Source of the DNA: CAZLYF01 sp964586835 | Lineage (GTDB): Bacteria; Bacillota; Clostridia; Christensenellales; Aristaeellaceae | Length of the DNA: 7,347 nt | Assembly (NCBI GenBank): GCA_964586835.1 | Contig: CAZPIC010000057.1 | Location: 1-7,347, forward strand | Reading direction: 5' to 3' | Shown: piece after piece, positions 5,475 to 7,347 of the stretch | How the letters are laid out: each line of letters begins with the position of its first letter | Numbering within the stretch: position 1 is the stretch's first letter | The notes under the pieces: model-generated | Told to the model about the DNA's origin: nothing | The model's database searches: none | Seen by the model: the letters and a program-made list of their open reading frames with translations, nothing else | Made by a program: the position numbers and the translations under genes

Positions 5475-7347
5475 CTAGTTCACTTTTCGCATTGGCCAAA
5501 TTGCGTAATAGACTAGATTTTCTTTCTTTCTTTTCCCTATCCGGTTCCCTTCAAAAGTTACACTCCCGTCCTTGAGCTTCATTTCCCCCTCATAGGTATC
5601 CCTCTGCCATTCACACTGAATTTCTGCTTTGATCGTATTGTTATCATAGGTAATTGTCCCGGTATTCCCGGAAAACTTGCCAAAATTCGACGTGAACGTA
5701 CCGGAGTTACCATCTCTCATCTGGATCATCCACTCGTATGAAACTGAATCTCCAACTTTTGTTTCTGTTTTAGCTGTTCCTGACATGTCAGAGATGACAT
5801 GTGACACGATCCACCTGCCACTCAGGTCCATGGGCGTCCAGGCGGGTGCCTTCACCGTCACCTCCGGACTCCTCACGGTCTTTGACTGGAGCCCCTTCGC
5901 ATCCTCAACAGTCACCTCTATCTGCCACACGCCGGGGTTGTTCAGCTGCGACACGCGCGAGGCATCTTCAATCCACCCGATGTCCTTGTATTCTTCCCCG
6001 TCCCTGAAAAGGCGATAATGGTATCTGTAGGGTTTTGTTCCCTGAGACACGACAGGGATCCAGATGACTATCTCCCCTGTCTCCATCTCCGTTTTGTCCA
6101 CGTCCACGCGGGACAGCGACGGACCGGTTACAGGCTTCGGAGCCCGGTTGGTAAACGTCCTTCCGTCCGGAAAGGACAGATCCGCCCTCAGGGTCCCGTC
6201 ACCCGCATCCACGACGGTGGCCCAAACCGTTTTTTCCGAACTGTCGTAGCTCATCCCGCTTTCCTTGCCGGGGATCTGCCTGGCCGTGTAGACGAATGTC
6301 CTTCCAATGTCTGCCTCTGTGTATCCCACAGGCGTGAAGGCGATGCTGCCACTGCGGTCGTTTCGCCCTGTCTGCTGCGTGGCCCCGTCCTTAAGAAGCT
6401 CAAAGCTGAATTCACCGTTCCTGATCTCTCTTCCCTCCAGCACAACCGTGAAAGAGAGGCCTGCTTCCCCCTGCGCCGAAAAAATATTGTTGAACACCGT
6501 GTCCGCCACCAGCGGGATCGTCAGCATGGGCAGGCCAATCCCGCCGGGGTCGGGATCGGCGGTAATGTCTATGCTGACCACCATCGGGTCGTAACTCACC
6601 CCAGGCAGTGTCCCGGGAACCTGCCGCACCGTGAAGCTCCGGGTCGTCCCGGTATCAGCCGCCGTAAACGCTACTGGCTGGAAGCTTACCTGCCCTGCCG
6701 CATCGTTGACCGCAGTCTGCAGCAGCACAGGGCCTTCCCACAGCTCGAAGCTGAACTCCCCCGCCTGCAGCGCGCGTCCCCGCAGCTCCGCCGTCACCTC
6801 GAACACATGGGGGATCGTCAAAAGCGCCACGCTGTTGTTAAACGTCACATCCTCCGGATACAACACCATTGACGCGGGAGTCCCGTCCCCCGCGTCTGTC
6901 ACGATGACCGTCACGCTCATCACCATCGGGTCATAGGCCATCTCTGCCTCAAAGCCCGGGATCTCCGTGACCGTATAGTTGAAGACGCCTCCGATGTCCT
7001 TCTTTGTGTAGTGAACAGAGTCAAAAACAACCGCACCGTCGCGGTCGTTCCCCTTCTCCTGCAAACGGCTTGAAAAGGCCATCGGCACCAGGATCACCGT
7101 CCCGTCCAGCGGGTTGACCCTTTCCTGAAGCACCGTGATGACCTCGTCCAGCGCAAAGCTAAACTCCCGGTTTCTGAGAGGCCTCCCCTCCAGTACCTTG
7201 AACGCTGTCAGCTTAAGCTCCGCCGTTCCCTGGGCTGGTCGCTCACCGCTAAGCTCTACCACGTCCGCGTCCAGCGCCGGCAGCACGTGCTCCCTGCCCC
7301 GGCTGTCTGTCACCCGCTGCGTCCCTGTGACCACGCCCCAAACCGTC
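5475..7347 (-). CDS. Pilin-type isopeptide-repeat surface protein, N terminus outside the window
   Basis: Partial: the frame is open through base 7346 with no start seen; 619 residues follow the GTG at 7334 (numbering used here). Three Spy0128/FctA-type pilin repeats lie at about 38-169, 170-286 and 290-398, each with GR.(L/I)..(R/G)EFSF, (D/A)..G.(V/I).F, (E/Q)(I/V)PG and FNN or FTN. In Gram-positive pilins such domains form internal Lys-Asn isopeptide bonds helped by Glu. Repeat 1 has Lys46, Glu124 and Asn167. Repeat 2 has Ala182, Gln238 and Asn283; repeat 3 has Val297, Gln353 and Asn396. Repeat 1 also carries an extra stretch of about 20 residues (70-95). An Ig/PKD-like domain (about 405-497, PYRYHYRLFRDG) and a beta-rich, lipocalin-like C-terminal domain (504-619) follow. 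There is no LPXTG-type signal or C-terminal membrane segment, so any anchoring is not by sortase at this end. Function is unknown; adhesion or a structural surface role is inferred. Confidence 0.92.
   Translation of the reverse strand, partial: TVWGVVTGTQRVTDSRGREHVLPALDADVVELSGERPAQGTAELKLTAFKVLEGRPLRNREFSFALDEVITVLQERVNPLDGTVILVPMAFSSRLQEKGNDRDGAVVFDSVHYTKKDIGGVFNYTVTEIPGFEAEMAYDPMVMSVTVIVTDAGDGTPASMVLYPEDVTFNNSVALLTIPHVFEVTAELRGRALQAGEFSFELWEGPVLLQTAVNDAAGQVSFQPVAFTAADTGTTRSFTVRQVPGTLPGVSYDPMVVSIDITADPDPGGIGLPMLTIPLVADTVFNNIFSAQGEAGLSFTVVLEGREIRNGEFSFELLKDGATQQTGRNDRSGSIAFTPVGYTEADIGRTFVYTARQIPGKESGMSYDSSEKTVWATVVDAGDGTLRADLSFPDGRTFTNRAPKPVTGPSLSRVDVDKTEMETGEIVIWIPVVSQGTKPYRYHYRLFRDGEEYKDIGWIEDASRVSQLNNPGVWQIEVTVEDAKGLQSKTVRSPEVTVKAPAWTPMDLSGRWIVSHVISDMSGTAKTETKVGDSVSYEWMIQMRDGNSGTFTSNFGKFSGNTGTITYDNNTIKAEIQCEWQRDTYEGEMKLKDGSVTFEGNRIGKRKKENLVYYAIWPMRKVN
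6141..7223 (-). repeat. Three tandem Spy0128/FctA-type pilin repeats
   Basis: Protein-level repeats at about 7223-6828, 6827-6477 and 6467-6141. Shared blocks are GEFSFEL (REFSFAL in the first), a G.(V/I).F.(P/S)V..T strand, (E/Q)(I/V)PG followed by (A/V/M)(S/A)YD, and a closing F(N/T)N. They are diverged in DNA and not prone to slippage. Confidence 0.85.

Noticed and set aside
6018..6872. 284-codon plus-strand open frame
   Set aside because: Antisense to the pilin-like repeats. The protein is rich in Arg, His and Pro with no domain, and there is no RBS.
1..7347. CRISPR array, tRNA, rRNA, insertion sequence or integrase
   Set aside because: No regularly spaced repeats, tRNA-like cloverleaf, rRNA motifs, transposase frames or terminal inverted repeats were found.

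Overview
Every gene I can support lies on the minus strand, so transcription runs from high to low coordinates. The DNA is GC-rich (roughly 60% in most coding parts). Genes are preceded by strong AGGAGG-type ribosome binding sites and one textbook sigma70/sigmaA-type promoter is visible. With a pilin-type surface protein, a LacI-family regulator and a possible catabolite-repression site, this suggests a GC-rich Bacillota (Clostridia-like) bacterium. That assignment is inference; no rRNA or other marker is present.

Region 1 (7347 to 5475) is the C-terminal two thirds of a large, presumably exported protein that runs off the window. It has three tandem Spy0128/FctA-type pilin repeats, an Ig/PKD-like domain and a small C-terminal beta-rich domain. 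Only the first pilin repeat keeps the Lys/Glu/Asn needed for an intramolecular isopeptide bond. The C-terminal domain sits in a sharply AT-richer stretch.

Region 2 (5474 to 5078) is a gene-poor gap followed by a short reading frame. That frame is a truncated second copy of the C-terminal domain of the Region 1 protein.

Region 3 (4994 to 2928) encodes a secreted 688-residue protein made of two copies of [beta domain + transglutaminase-like domain]. The second copy has an intact Cys/His/Glu triad; the first has Ala/Lys/Asp and is a predicted pseudo-enzyme.

Region 4 (2911 to 101, perhaps on to the window edge) is a compact, separately promoted operon. A TTGACA-17-TACAAT promoter and a LacI-type operator precede a 123-residue sensory-rhodopsin-transducer (ASRT) family protein, an M24 (creatinase/prolidase-fold) protein lacking the first two metal-binding Asp residues, and a LacI-family regulator that appears to start at a CTG codon. 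A further frame opens just after the regulator and leaves the window. The likely logic is a small-molecule-responsive, self-regulated unit: the LacI protein binds the operator upstream of its own operon, the ASRT-like protein binds a metabolite, and the M24 protein acts on (or binds) an unknown small substrate. No rhodopsin gene is present here. Regions 1 to 3 look like cell-surface functions unrelated to Region 4.
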